64,000 nucleotides of DNA, taken from assembly GCA_023432225.1 (NCBI GenBank), contig JAEYUW010000033.1:264265-328264 (forward strand). Reading direction: 5' to 3'. Source of the DNA: Verrucomicrobiota bacterium. Its GTDB lineage: Bacteria; Verrucomicrobiota; Verrucomicrobiia; Opitutales; Opitutaceae. Every line of letters begins with the position of its first letter. Position 1 is the first letter of the stretch. A program made the translations under genes and the position numbers. The notes below the pieces were generated by a model. It was not told where the DNA came from and did not search any database. It was given only the letters and a program-made list of their open reading frames with translations. Below, one piece after another: positions 33,786 through 42,259 of the stretch.

Positions 33786-35483
33786 ATGCCCACGCAGCCC
33801 TCTCCTGTAGCGGCGGTCTATGACCGCCGATCCCTCGGCATCTTTCGACGGTCGCAGACCGCCGCTACAGCAACCCGTCAGGTTCTTTTTTGCGCCTCTT
33901 TGTGCCTCTTTGCGGCCCTCGGTTCCTCGTGCTCCAAGCGCGAAACGCCCGTCCAAATCGGCAACCGCACCGGCACGCTGCACTTGGGCATCGGCTCCGA
34001 TCCGAGCGACCTCGATCCGCACCTCGTCACCGGCGTCGGCGAAGCCAAGGTCCTCCACTCGCTTTTCGAACCGCTCGTCAGCTTCGACCTCAAGACGCTC
34101 AAACCCGTCCCCGCGCTCGCCGAGAGCTGGGACGTCTCCGCCGACGGCCTCACTTACACGTTCCGCCTCCGCGCGAACGCGAGATGGTCCAACGGCGAGC
34201 CGATCACCGCGGAGGACTGCGTCGATTCCTGGAAACGCATCCTCACGCCCACACTCGGCGCCGACTACGCCTACATGCTCTACCTGGTCCGCGGCGCCGA
34301 AGCCTTCAACAAAGGCAAAGCCGACTTCTCCGCGGTCGGCCTCGCCGCGCCCGACGCCCGCACGCTCGTCGTCCAACTCACCGCGCCCGCGCCGTATTTT
34401 CTCCAAGTGCTGCTCAACTCTCCGTGGCGTCCCGTCAACGTCCGTGCCATCGCCGCCGTCGGCGATGCCCACCGCCGCGGCACCGCCTGGACCACGCCGC
34501 AGCACATCGTCACCAGCGGCCCGTTTCACCTCAAGGAGTGGACCTCGCACCAGCGTCTCGTCGTCGAACGCTCGCCGACCTACTGGGACCGCGAGCACGT
34601 GAAGCTCAACTCGATCGTCTTCTACCCCACCGACAGCGTTGACGCCGAGGAGCGCGCCTTCCGCGCCGGCCAGCTCCACATCACCTACAGCCTCTCGCTC
34701 TCGAAGATCGCCGGCTATCGCCAGTCGTTGCCCGACTCTCTGCGCATCGATCCGTATCTCTGCACGTATTTCTTCCGCGCCAACACCCGCAAGCCTCCGC
34801 TCGACAACCCGCTCGTCCGGCGCGCCCTCGCCCTCGCCATCGACCGCACGCTCATCGTCGAAAAAGTCCTCCGCGGCGGCCAGCGCCCCGCGCCCTCGCT
34901 CGTGCCGCCGGAAACGCCCGACTATCCCGTGCCCGCCCTCGCCTCGCGCGACATCGAGACCGCGAAAAAACTCCTCGCCGACGCCGGCTACCCCGGTGGC
35001 CAAGGTTTCCCGACGCTCGAGATCACCTACGACAATTCCGAGATCCATCGCCTCGTCGTCGAAGCCATCCAGGAAATGTGGCGCCGCGACCTCGGCATCC
35101 AAGTCGCGATCGTCAACCAGGAGAAAAAAGTCGCGTTCGCCAACCGTCGCACCGGCAACTACCAACTGCTCTACGGCGACTGGGTCGGCGATTACCTCGA
35201 CGCCACCACCTTCCTCGATCTCTGGCGCAGCGACGCCGGCAACAACCACACCGGCTGGGTCAATCACGACTACGACGCGCTCATGGACCGCGCCGCCACC
35301 ACCGCCGACGTCGCCGCGCGCGGCCAGCTCCTGCAACAAGCCGAACTCCTCATGCTCGAGCAATCGCCCTGCATTCCCGTTTATTTCAACACGCACGTTT
35401 ACCTGTGCGCACCGTCGGTGAAGGGTTGGTTGCCAAATCCGATGGATCACATGGACTATCGGCATGTGTCGCTCGCGCCGTGA
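33786..35483 (+). CDS. Oligopeptide ABC transporter substrate-binding lipoprotein (first copy)
   Basis: 565 residues, SBP_bac_5 (OppA/DppA) family. It binds peptides outside the membrane and delivers them to OppBC. The hydrophobic leader VLFCASLCLFAALGSSC ends in a probable lipoprotein Cys. The mature part begins TGTLHLGIGSDPSDLDPHLV and carries typical motifs (ESWDVSADGLTYTFRLR, SGPFHLKEW, NPLVRRALALAIDR). The N-terminal stretch before the leader (PVAAVYDRRSLGIFRRSQTA) is translated from a complete REPIN, and the hydrophobic leader itself from a 9-nt-type repeat arm. ATG 33786 is the best start, but initiation further down cannot be excluded. Confidence 0.9.
   Translation: MPTQPSPVAAVYDRRSLGIFRRSQTAATATRQVLFCASLCLFAALGSSCSKRETPVQIGNRTGTLHLGIGSDPSDLDPHLVTGVGEAKVLHSLFEPLVSFDLKTLKPVPALAESWDVSADGLTYTFRLRANARWSNGEPITAEDCVDSWKRILTPTLGADYAYMLYLVRGAEAFNKGKADFSAVGLAAPDARTLVVQLTAPAPYFLQVLLNSPWRPVNVRAIAAVGDAHRRGTAWTTPQHIVTSGPFHLKEWTSHQRLVVERSPTYWDREHVKLNSIVFYPTDSVDAEERAFRAGQLHITYSLSLSKIAGYRQSLPDSLRIDPYLCTYFFRANTRKPPLDNPLVRRALALAIDRTLIVEKVLRGGQRPAPSLVPPETPDYPVPALASRDIETAKKLLADAGYPGGQGFPTLEITYDNSEIHRLVVEAIQEMWRRDLGIQVAIVNQEKKVAFANRRTGNYQLLYGDWVGDYLDATTFLDLWRSDAGNNHTGWVNHDYDALMDRAATTADVAARGQLLQQAELLMLEQSPCIPVYFNTHVYLCAPSVKGWLPNPMDHMDYRHVSLAP
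33807..33868. repeat. REPIN inside the first oppA-like gene
   Basis: It runs from GTAG to CTAC with arms GCGGCGGTCTATGACCGCCG and CGGTCGCAGACCGCCGC. It is fully within the coding frame, in the N-terminal leader. A related element is at 48390. Confidence 0.75.
33883..33917. repeat. 9-nt-type repeat arm encoding part of a signal peptide
   Basis: TTTTTTGCGCCTCTTTGTGC then CTCTTTGCGGCC matches the right arm at 49319-49354 (TTTTTTGTGCTCTTTGTGC then TTTTTGTGGCC). Here it is translated as LFCASLCLFAA. Confidence 0.55.
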
Positions 35484-35490
35484 TTCCGAA

Positions 35491-35558
35491 GTAGGGCCGG
35501 TTTTAACCGGCCCATCAGGACTCCCGCTCGCACTCGGGCCGGCTGAAGCCGGCCCTAC
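35491..35558. repeat. REPIN, GGCCGG stem
   Basis: GTAG plus GGCCGGTTTTAACCGGCC, then the inverse half GGCCGGCTGAAGCCGGCC plus CTAC. It starts 8 nt after the first oppA-like stop codon. The two halves differ in loop-proximal pairs yet each keeps its own pairing. Confidence 0.8.
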
Positions 35559-35577
35559 CTCACACCATGCGCCATGT

Positions 35578-37299
35578 ATGCGCCAAGGTCCGTCCCGTAG
35601 CCGCGTTGGAGCGCAGCGACAACGTGGCCGCAGCACGCCACGTTTTCGCCTCTGGCTCAAACGCGGCTACATCGCCATCCTCACGGTCACGTCCATTCTC
35701 GCCACCGCCTGCTCGCGCCGCGAATCGCCCGACGCGTCCGCCACCGCTTCCGCGCCCGCCGCGCCCACGGAACAACTTCTCCGCCTTAGCCAGCGCAACG
35801 AGCCCGCCACGCTCGACCCGCACCTCGCCACGCTGCCCGACGAATTTTTCCTGATCCGCACGCTCGCCGAAGGCCTCGTCGTCCCGAATCCCAACGGCGG
35901 CGCGCCGCTTCCCGGCGTCGCCGAGCACTGGGAAACTTCGCCCGACGGCCTCACGTGGACCTTCCACCTGCGCGCCAACGCCCGCTGGTCCAACGGCGAT
36001 CCCGTCACCGCGGCCGACTTCGTCTATTCGTTTCGCCGCGCCCTCACGCCCGCCCTCGGCGCACCGAAGGCGCAGCTCTTCTTCGCGCTGAAAAATGCCG
36101 CCGCATTCTACCGCGGCCAGCTCGCCGACTCCGCGCAGGTCGGCGTCGCCGCGCCCGACGCGCGCACCCTCGTCCTCACGCTCGCGCAACCCGCCCCGCA
36201 TCTCCTCGCTCTCGCCGCCAGCGGCCCGTGGTTGCCCGCGCACCCGGCGAGCGTGGAAAAATACGGCGGCGCCGCCGCGCGCGACGGCGCGTGGACCGAG
36301 CCCGGACGCTACGTCGGCAACGGCGCGTTCGTGCTCACCGAATGGCGCAAAGGCCAGCATCTGCTCGCTACGCGCAATCCGCATTACCACGCGGCCGAAC
36401 GCATCAAGCTCACCGGCGTGCGTCATCAAATCTACGACAGCGGCGACACCGAGGAGCGCGCCTTCCGCGCCGCCCAAGTCGACATCACGATGGCCGTGCC
36501 GTTCACGAAGCTGGAGCACTACGCGCCGCCGATCCTGCGCCGCCAACCGCTGCACGAGACGCGCTACTTCGCCCTGAACACGACGCGCCCACCTCTTGAT
36601 GACGCCCGCGTGCGCCGCGCCTTGGCGCTCGCCCTGGATCGCGACGCGCTCGTGCGCCACGTCCTTCGCGGCGCACAGCGCCCCGCACTGAGTTTCATCC
36701 CGCCCGGCCTCGGCGGCTACACCGGCACCACCCAACTTCGCCCGGACGCAGCCGCGGCGCGCGCCCTCCTCGCGGCAGCCGGCTTCCCTGACGGCAAAAA
36801 CTTTCCGAAGCTCGAAGTCGCCGCCTGGAACGTGAACCCCGCGATCCTCGAGGCCCTCCAACAGATGTGGCGGCACGAACTCGGCATCGAGACCGCCATC
36901 GTCCAACGCGAAGGCAAGGTGCACATGGCCGCCGTCATCGCCGGCGACTTCACCATCGCGCTCATGCCCGCGATTCCCGACTACGACGACCCCGCCGCGC
37001 TCTTCGACGAACTCACGACCGGTGCCACCGGCAACTTCGGACGTTGGACCAATACCCGCTACGACGAACTCGCCGGACGCGCTCACCGCGAAACCGATCC
37101 TGCACGTCGCACCGAACTTTACCGCCACGCCGAGGAACTCCTGCTCGCCGAACTCCCCGTCGTGCCGCTCTATTTCAACGCGCAGGATTACCTCGTCGCC
37201 CCGCGCGTCTCCGGCTGGCGCCAGGACGCGCTCTGGAACCGGTTCTACGAAAACGTCACGCTCACGAATGAAACGCCCGACGATCACGCGCGAAAGTAG
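35578..37299 (+). CDS. Oligopeptide ABC transporter substrate-binding lipoprotein (second copy)
   Basis: 573 residues, paralogue of the preceding gene with the same SBP_bac_5 layout (QLLRLSQRNEPATLDPHLAT, HWETSPDGLTWTFHLRANAR, GNGAFVLTEW, DARVRRALALALDRDALVRH). The leader GYIAILTVTSILATAC ends in a probable lipoprotein Cys followed by SRRES. The residues before it (RSRVGAQRQRGRSTPRFRL) are translated from a complete REPIN. ATG 35578 is the likely start. The stop codon is the TAG of the GTAG head of the next REPIN. Confidence 0.9.
   Translation: MRQGPSRSRVGAQRQRGRSTPRFRLWLKRGYIAILTVTSILATACSRRESPDASATASAPAAPTEQLLRLSQRNEPATLDPHLATLPDEFFLIRTLAEGLVVPNPNGGAPLPGVAEHWETSPDGLTWTFHLRANARWSNGDPVTAADFVYSFRRALTPALGAPKAQLFFALKNAAAFYRGQLADSAQVGVAAPDARTLVLTLAQPAPHLLALAASGPWLPAHPASVEKYGGAAARDGAWTEPGRYVGNGAFVLTEWRKGQHLLATRNPHYHAAERIKLTGVRHQIYDSGDTEERAFRAAQVDITMAVPFTKLEHYAPPILRRQPLHETRYFALNTTRPPLDDARVRRALALALDRDALVRHVLRGAQRPALSFIPPGLGGYTGTTQLRPDAAAARALLAAAGFPDGKNFPKLEVAAWNVNPAILEALQQMWRHELGIETAIVQREGKVHMAAVIAGDFTIALMPAIPDYDDPAALFDELTTGATGNFGRWTNTRYDELAGRAHRETDPARRTELYRHAEELLLAELPVVPLYFNAQDYLVAPRVSGWRQDALWNRFYENVTLTNETPDDHARK
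35597..35670. repeat. REPIN inside the second oppA-like gene
   Basis: GTAGCCGCGTTGGAGCGCAG then CGACAACGTGGC; the inverse half is GCCACGTT...CAAACGCGGCTAC. It supplies the Arg-rich n-region of the lipoprotein signal. Confidence 0.75.
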
Positions 37300-37364
37300 G
37301 GCCGGTTTCCAACCGGCTCAAACGATTCGCGCATCCAACTGGGCCGGTTAAAAACCGGCCCTAC
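37296..37364. repeat. REPIN providing the stop codon of the second oppA-like gene
   Basis: GTAG plus GGCCGGTTTCCAACCGGC, and GGCCGGTTAAAAACCGGCC plus CTAC. The TAG at 37297-37299 ends the upstream gene. Confidence 0.8.
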
Positions 37365-37404
37365 ATTCGCTCCGAACGCAGAACCCGCGTATCAGTCTTC
37401 TCGC

Positions 37405-39102
37405 ATGCAACTCCGCTCCAATTTTCCCCGGCTTGTGTCGCTCGGCTACGTCGCGCTGCTCACCGCTTCGTCCGCGTTCGCCGCGCTCGCGGCCCCACCC
37501 GCGCCCTCCGCCGAGCGCATTCTCGCGCGCACGCGCGTCCTCGCCTCCGACGAATTTGAAGGCCGCGCTCCAGGCACCGCCGGCGAGGACAAGACGGTCG
37601 CCTACCTGGTCGCCGAATTCAAAAAACTCGGCCTCCAGCCGGGCAATCCCGACGGGACCTACGTGCAAGAGGTCAAAACCACCGGCCTCACGTCCAAGTC
37701 CGCGCTCTCATTCACCACCAGCGCACCGACCGCGCAGGCGCAAACGCTCACGCCGCAAGTCGGCATCGACTTCATCGCGCTCTCCCGTCGCCGGCAGGCG
37801 CAGGTCGACCTGAAGGACAGCGAGGTGATCTTCGTCGGCTACGGCATCACCGCGCCCGAGTTCGGCTGGGATGACTTCAAGGACGTCGATGTCCGCGGCA
37901 AAACCGTGGTCATGCTCATCAACGATCCGCCGATCACCGACGCAAAAACCGGCCAGCTCGACAACGCGATCTTCGGCGGCAACGCGATGACCTACTACGG
38001 TCGCTGGACCTACAAGTTCGAGAGCGCCTCCGCCCGCGGCGCCGCCGCCGTCTTCATCGTGCACGAGACCGGCCCCGCCGGTTATCCGTTCGCCGTGATC
38101 GCCGCCGGCTCGGGACGTGAGACGTTCGACGTCGGCTCCGAAGCCGCCAGCCAACAGCGCGTCGCGGTCGAAGGCTGGATCACGCTCGACACCGCGCGCC
38201 AGCTCTTCGCCGCCGCCGGTCAGGACTACGCCACACTCAAAGCCGCGGCGGCGCGCCGCGATTTCCGTCCCGTTCCGCTGAACGCCCGCGCGACCATCTC
38301 CGTCGCGAACACCGTGCGCAGTGTCACCTCGCGCAACGTGATCGCGCTGCTGCCCGGCTCCGATCCGAAGCTGCGCGATCAATTCGTCGTCTACTCTGCG
38401 CACTGGGACGCCTACGGCCGCAACCCCGCGCTCACCGGCGACCAGATTCTCAACGGTGCCGCCGACAACGCCATCTCCGTCGCCATGATGCTCGACATCG
38501 CCGAGGTCGCCGCGTCGTTACCCGCCGCCGAGCGCCCGCGCCGCTCGCTGTTGTTCTTCGCCCCGACCTACGAGGAGAAAGGCATCCTCGGCTCGCAGTT
38601 CTACGCGCGCAACCCGCTCCACCCGCTCGCCCGCACCGTGGCGAACCTCAACATCGAGCCGCTCGACGCCAATCTCGCCTACGGCCCGACGCGCGACCTC
38701 GAAGTCGTGGGTCGCAACCCGTCGACGCTCGACGACTACGCCGCCGACATCGCGCGCGAGCAAGGCCGCGTGCTGCGCCCCGATTCCGAGCCGGAGAAAG
38801 GTTACTATTACCGCAGCGATCACTTCGAGTTCGCCAAGGTCGGCGTGCCCGCGTTTTTCGTGCGCTCCGGCAAGGACTTCATCGATCAGCCGCCCGGCAC
38901 CGGCGAGAAGCTGCGTCTGAACTATCTCGTGAACGACTACCACAAGGTCTCCGACGAGGTGAAACCCGACTGGACCTGCGCCGGCGCGGCCGCCGACGCC
39001 AAGTTCCTCCTCGCGCTCGGCCTCAAGGTCGCCAACACCGACGCGATGCCCGAGTGGAAACCCGGCACGGAGTTCAAAGCCGTGCGCGACGCCTCAAAGT
39101 AG
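37405..39102 (+). CDS. M28-family metallopeptidase, first copy
   Basis: 565 residues. The signal peptide ends near FAALAAP. A PA-like insert (SEVIFVGYGITAPEFGWDDF ...RGKTVVMLIND) precedes the M28 di-zinc domain: SAHWD, GAADNAISVAMML, TYEEKGILGSQF, NLNIEP and SDHFEFAKVGVPAF. The fourth ligand position is Glu (NIE), where the neighbouring copy and most relatives have Asp (NID). It is an exported aminopeptidase-like enzyme that would release amino acids from peptides for the adjacent Opp system. The stop codon lies in a REPIN head. Confidence 0.92.
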   Translation: MQLRSNFPRLVSLGYVALLTASSAFAALAAPPAPSAERILARTRVLASDEFEGRAPGTAGEDKTVAYLVAEFKKLGLQPGNPDGTYVQEVKTTGLTSKSALSFTTSAPTAQAQTLTPQVGIDFIALSRRRQAQVDLKDSEVIFVGYGITAPEFGWDDFKDVDVRGKTVVMLINDPPITDAKTGQLDNAIFGGNAMTYYGRWTYKFESASARGAAAVFIVHETGPAGYPFAVIAAGSGRETFDVGSEAASQQRVAVEGWITLDTARQLFAAAGQDYATLKAAAARRDFRPVPLNARATISVANTVRSVTSRNVIALLPGSDPKLRDQFVVYSAHWDAYGRNPALTGDQILNGAADNAISVAMMLDIAEVAASLPAAERPRRSLLFFAPTYEEKGILGSQFYARNPLHPLARTVANLNIEPLDANLAYGPTRDLEVVGRNPSTLDDYAADIAREQGRVLRPDSEPEKGYYYRSDHFEFAKVGVPAFFVRSGKDFIDQPPGTGEKLRLNYLVNDYHKVSDEVKPDWTCAGAAADAKFLLALGLKVANTDAMPEWKPGTEFKAVRDASK

Positions 39103-39193
39103 GGCCGGTCTCCGACCGGCCCAGTTCAGCGCTCATTCGCACCTGGGTCTCGCTAATAACAATTCAACCAGGCCAGTCGAAGACTGGCCCTAC
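39099..39193. repeat. REPIN providing the stop codon of the first M28 gene
   Basis: GTAG plus GGCCGGTCTCCGACCGGCC, with a longer spacer, and GGCCAGTCGAAGACTGGCC plus CTAC. In the right half two bases are changed and their pairing partners are changed with them. Confidence 0.8.
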
Positions 39194-39241
39194 TTTCCCG
39201 AGAGCATCGCAGCTCCCTTTCCCCTTCCCACACCACACACC

Positions 39242-40936
39242 ATGCCCCTGCACCGTCCAACTACCCTCGCGCTCGGTCTGAAGCTCGCGTTGGCCTGCGC
39301 CCTCGCGTCCCCCGCGTTCGCCACCGAGCCCGCACCGCTTCCCCACGCCACCTCCGCCGCGCGCATCCTCGAGCGCACGAAGGTTCTCGCCTCCGACGAG
39401 TTCGAAGGCCGCGCGCCCGGCACGCCGGGCGAAGACAAGACCATCGCCTACCTCGTCGGCGAGTTCCAGAAGCTCGGCCTCCAGCCCGGCAACCCCGAAG
39501 GCGGCTTCCTGCAAAACGCTCCGCTCGTCGGCATCACCTCCGCCCCCACGCTCTCGTTCGTCCGCGACGGCGTCACGATGGCGATGGAGAACATCAACGA
39601 TTTCGTCGGCGTCACTGCGCGCATCGCGCCGCGCGTCGAGGCGAAGGACAGCGACGTGGTCTTCGTCGGCTATGGCGTCGTCGCGCCGGAGTTCGGTTGG
39701 GACGACTACAAGGGCATCGACGTCCGCGGCAAAACCGTCGTCATGCTCATCAACGACCCGCCGGTCACCGATCCCGCGACCGGCGAGCTCGACCCGAAGG
39801 TTTTCGGCGGCCGCGCCATGACTTACTACGGCCGCTGGACCTACAAATACGAGATCGCCGCCGAGAAAGGCGCCGCCGCGTGTCTCATCGTGCACGAGAC
39901 CGGACCCGCCGCGTATCCGTTCGCCGTCGTCACCGGCTCGTGGGCACGGGAGAATTTTGAGATCAGCGCGCTCGACAAGAACGCCGGCAAAGTCGCCATG
40001 CAGGGCTGGCTCACGCACGACGCCGGCCGCCGCCTCTTCGCCTCGTGCGGCCTCGATTACGAAATCGCCAAGAAGGCCGCCGCGCGTCGCGACTTCCGCC
40101 CGATCACGCTCGGCACCAAGGCCTCGTTCGTCGTCGAAAACCAGCTCCGCAACGTCGCCTCACGCAACGTCGTCGCGTTGCTCCCGGGCAGCGACCCGAA
40201 GCTGAAGGACGAGTTCGTCATCTACTCCGCGCACTGGGACCACCTCGGCCGCGATCCGAAACTTCCCGGCGACCAGATCTACAACGGCGCCGCCGACAAC
40301 GCCGCCGGTTGCGCCGTGTTGCTCGAAATCGCCGAAGTCATGGCAAAGCTCCCGGCGGACCAACGCCCGAAGCGCAGCATCCTTTTCCTCTCCGTCACCG
40401 CCGAGGAGAAGGGGCTGCTCGGCTCGCGCTACTACGCCGAGAACCCGCTTTACCCGCTCACGAAGACGCTTGCGAACATCAACATCGACGGCGCGAATCA
40501 GTTCGGCCCCACGAGCGACATGACGACGATCGGCTTCGGCGCCTCGACGATCGACGACGTCGGCATCGCCGTCGCGCAGGCGATGGGCCGCACAATGGGA
40601 CCGGAGGCGCACCCGGAGTTCGGCTCCTATTACCGCAGCGACCACTTCGAATTCGCGAAGGTCGGAGTGCCCTCCTACTATCCGAAGAACGGCCGCAGCT
40701 ACATCGGCCAGCCCGCCGACTTCGCCGAGCGCAACGTGAAGGACTACATCGCGAATCGTTATCACAAGCCCGGTGACGAAGTTCAGCCCGAGTGGACTTT
40801 CGAAGGCGCCGCGCAAGACACCGCCTTCCTCGTCGAAGTCGGCCTCCGCATCGCCAACGGCGATACCTGGCCGCAATGGCGCGACGGCAACGAGTTCAAA
40901 CCGAAGCGCGACGCGATGATGAAGCCGCGGCAGTAG
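39242..40936 (+). CDS. M28-family metallopeptidase, second copy
   Basis: 564 residues, tandem paralogue of the preceding peptidase with the same layout: signal peptide ending SPAFATEP, ILERTKVLASDEFEGRAPGT shared N-terminal segment, PA-like insert, then SAHWDHLG, GAADNAAGCAVLLE, TAEEKGLLGSRYY, NINIDG and SDHFEFAKVGVPSY. All five zinc-ligand positions are canonical. The tandem copy suggests recent duplication and different substrate ranges. The TAG stop belongs to a REP head. Confidence 0.94.
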   Translation: MPLHRPTTLALGLKLALACALASPAFATEPAPLPHATSAARILERTKVLASDEFEGRAPGTPGEDKTIAYLVGEFQKLGLQPGNPEGGFLQNAPLVGITSAPTLSFVRDGVTMAMENINDFVGVTARIAPRVEAKDSDVVFVGYGVVAPEFGWDDYKGIDVRGKTVVMLINDPPVTDPATGELDPKVFGGRAMTYYGRWTYKYEIAAEKGAAACLIVHETGPAAYPFAVVTGSWARENFEISALDKNAGKVAMQGWLTHDAGRRLFASCGLDYEIAKKAAARRDFRPITLGTKASFVVENQLRNVASRNVVALLPGSDPKLKDEFVIYSAHWDHLGRDPKLPGDQIYNGAADNAAGCAVLLEIAEVMAKLPADQRPKRSILFLSVTAEEKGLLGSRYYAENPLYPLTKTLANINIDGANQFGPTSDMTTIGFGASTIDDVGIAVAQAMGRTMGPEAHPEFGSYYRSDHFEFAKVGVPSYYPKNGRSYIGQPADFAERNVKDYIANRYHKPGDEVQPEWTFEGAAQDTAFLVEVGLRIANGDTWPQWRDGNEFKPKRDAMMKPRQ

Positions 40937-40955
40937 GGCCGGCTTCAGCCGGCCC
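40933..40955. repeat. REP providing the stop codon of the second M28 gene
   Basis: GTAG plus GGCCGGCTTCAGCCGGCC as a single half; no inverse partner follows. Confidence 0.75.
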
Positions 40956-40992
40956 AGTGGGGATTCGTCGTCCCGTAAGCCCCGAACCATTT

Positions 40993-41068
40993 GCCCACGG
41001 AATACACGGACCACACAGAAGCTCCGCGCAGCGAGACCCTTTCTGTGTGTTCTGTGTATTCCGTGGGC
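40993..41068. repeat. Phased 9-nt inverted repeat (CACGGAA type)
   Basis: Left units CCACGGAAT, ACACGGACC and ACACAGAAG; the right arm TTCTGTGTGTTCTGTGT then ATTCCGTGGGC is almost the exact reverse complement, with an 18-nt loop. It lies between the peptidase and oppB genes. Confidence 0.8.
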
Positions 41069-41163
41069 CCTGCTCTTTCTGTTTCGGAGTTTCCTAGGCG
41101 AGCCAGCGTCGAATTTTTCCGTCTGGCCACCGCCCGCCGTCGTCCGTCTTCTGTCCCCCGAAA

Positions 41164-42081
41164 ATGCTTCGCTTCGTCCTCCGCCGCCTGCTGCAGACGA
41201 TCCCCGTGATCCTCGCGATCATCACGGCGACGTTCTTCATGGTGCGGCTCGCACCGGGCGGCCCGTTCACGAACGAGAAGGCGATTCCGCCCGAAATCCT
41301 GCGCAACATCGAGGCGCACTACGGCCTCGATCAGCCGCTCTGGCGGCAATACCTCAACTACCTCGGCAAACTCGCGCACGGCGATTTCGGTCCGTCGCTT
41401 AAATACACCAACCGCACCGTCACCGAGATCATCGCCGAAGGCCTGCCCGTCTCCCTCGAACTCGGCGCGTGGGCTCTGCTCGTGGCGCTCGCACTCGGTC
41501 TCCCGCTCGGCATCGCGGCGGCCGCGAAACGCAACACGATCCTCGACTACCTGTGCAGCAGCGTGGGCATGTTCGGCATCTGCGTGCCGACATTCGTGCT
41601 CGGTCCGCTGCTCGCACTGACGTTCGGCATCTACCTGCGCTGGGTGAATGTCTCCGGCTGGTATGATCCCACCGACCGCATCCTGCCCGCGCTCACGCTC
41701 GGCTTCGTCTACGCCGCCTACGTCATGCGCCTCACGCGCGCGGGCATGCTCGACGTGCTGCATCAGGACTTCATCCGCACCGCGCGCGCCAAGGGCGCCT
41801 CGGAGATGCGCGTGATCTTCAAGCACGCGCTGCGCGGCGGAGTGGCGCCGGTGGTCTCATTCCTCGGGCCGGCCATCGCCGGCATTCTCACAGGTTCGTT
41901 CGTCATCGAGACGATTTTCCAGGTGCCCGGCATCGGCCGGCAATTCGTCACCAGCGCCTTCGCCCGCGACTTCTTCGTCGTGCAAGGCGTCGTGGCGCTC
42001 TACGGCGCGCTCATCGTCGGCCTCAACCTCGTCGTCGACCTCGTGCAAGTCTGGCTCAACCCGAAGCTGAAGTTCGAATGA
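41164..42081 (+). CDS. Peptide ABC transporter permease, OppB/DppB type
   Basis: 305 residues, six membrane helices. The N-terminus MLRFVLRRLLQTIPVILAII is the family start, with the conserved periplasmic segment and the EAA loop (ARAKGASEMRVIFKHALRGG) that contacts the ATPase. It would form the membrane channel with the OppC-type permease and serve one or both substrate-binding proteins upstream. No ATPase genes (oppD/oppF) are in the cluster, so these must be elsewhere. Another phased repeat separates it from oppC. Confidence 0.94.
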   Translation: MLRFVLRRLLQTIPVILAIITATFFMVRLAPGGPFTNEKAIPPEILRNIEAHYGLDQPLWRQYLNYLGKLAHGDFGPSLKYTNRTVTEIIAEGLPVSLELGAWALLVALALGLPLGIAAAAKRNTILDYLCSSVGMFGICVPTFVLGPLLALTFGIYLRWVNVSGWYDPTDRILPALTLGFVYAAYVMRLTRAGMLDVLHQDFIRTARAKGASEMRVIFKHALRGGVAPVVSFLGPAIAGILTGSFVIETIFQVPGIGRQFVTSAFARDFFVVQGVVALYGALIVGLNLVVDLVQVWLNPKLKFE

Positions 42082-42086
42082 AGAGA

Positions 42087-42166
42087 GAAACCACGAAATA
42101 CACGAACCACACGAAAACGGACCAACCCAGTCCGACCTTTCGTGTGTTCGGTGTATTTCGTGGTTC
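42087..42166. repeat. Phased 9-nt inverted repeat (CACGAAA type)
   Basis: Left units CCACGAAAT, ACACGAACC and ACACGAAAA start 5 nt after the oppB stop; right arm TTTCGTGTGTTCGGTGTATT then TCGTGGTTC. A further right-arm-like block (TTTTCCGTGTCGTCCGTGTA) follows at ~42222-42253, just before oppC. Confidence 0.8.
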
Positions 42167-42259
42167 CCCGCCCTCCCACGACTCCCTTTGCGCGAATTCG
42201 CGTCGATTCGCAGGCCAGACCTTTTCCGTGTCGTCCGTGTATTCCGTGCGCACCTAATC

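Noticed and set aside
33702..37287. Long minus-strand frames opposite the oppA-like genes
   Set aside because: Low-complexity translations; the lipoproteins on the plus strand are certain.
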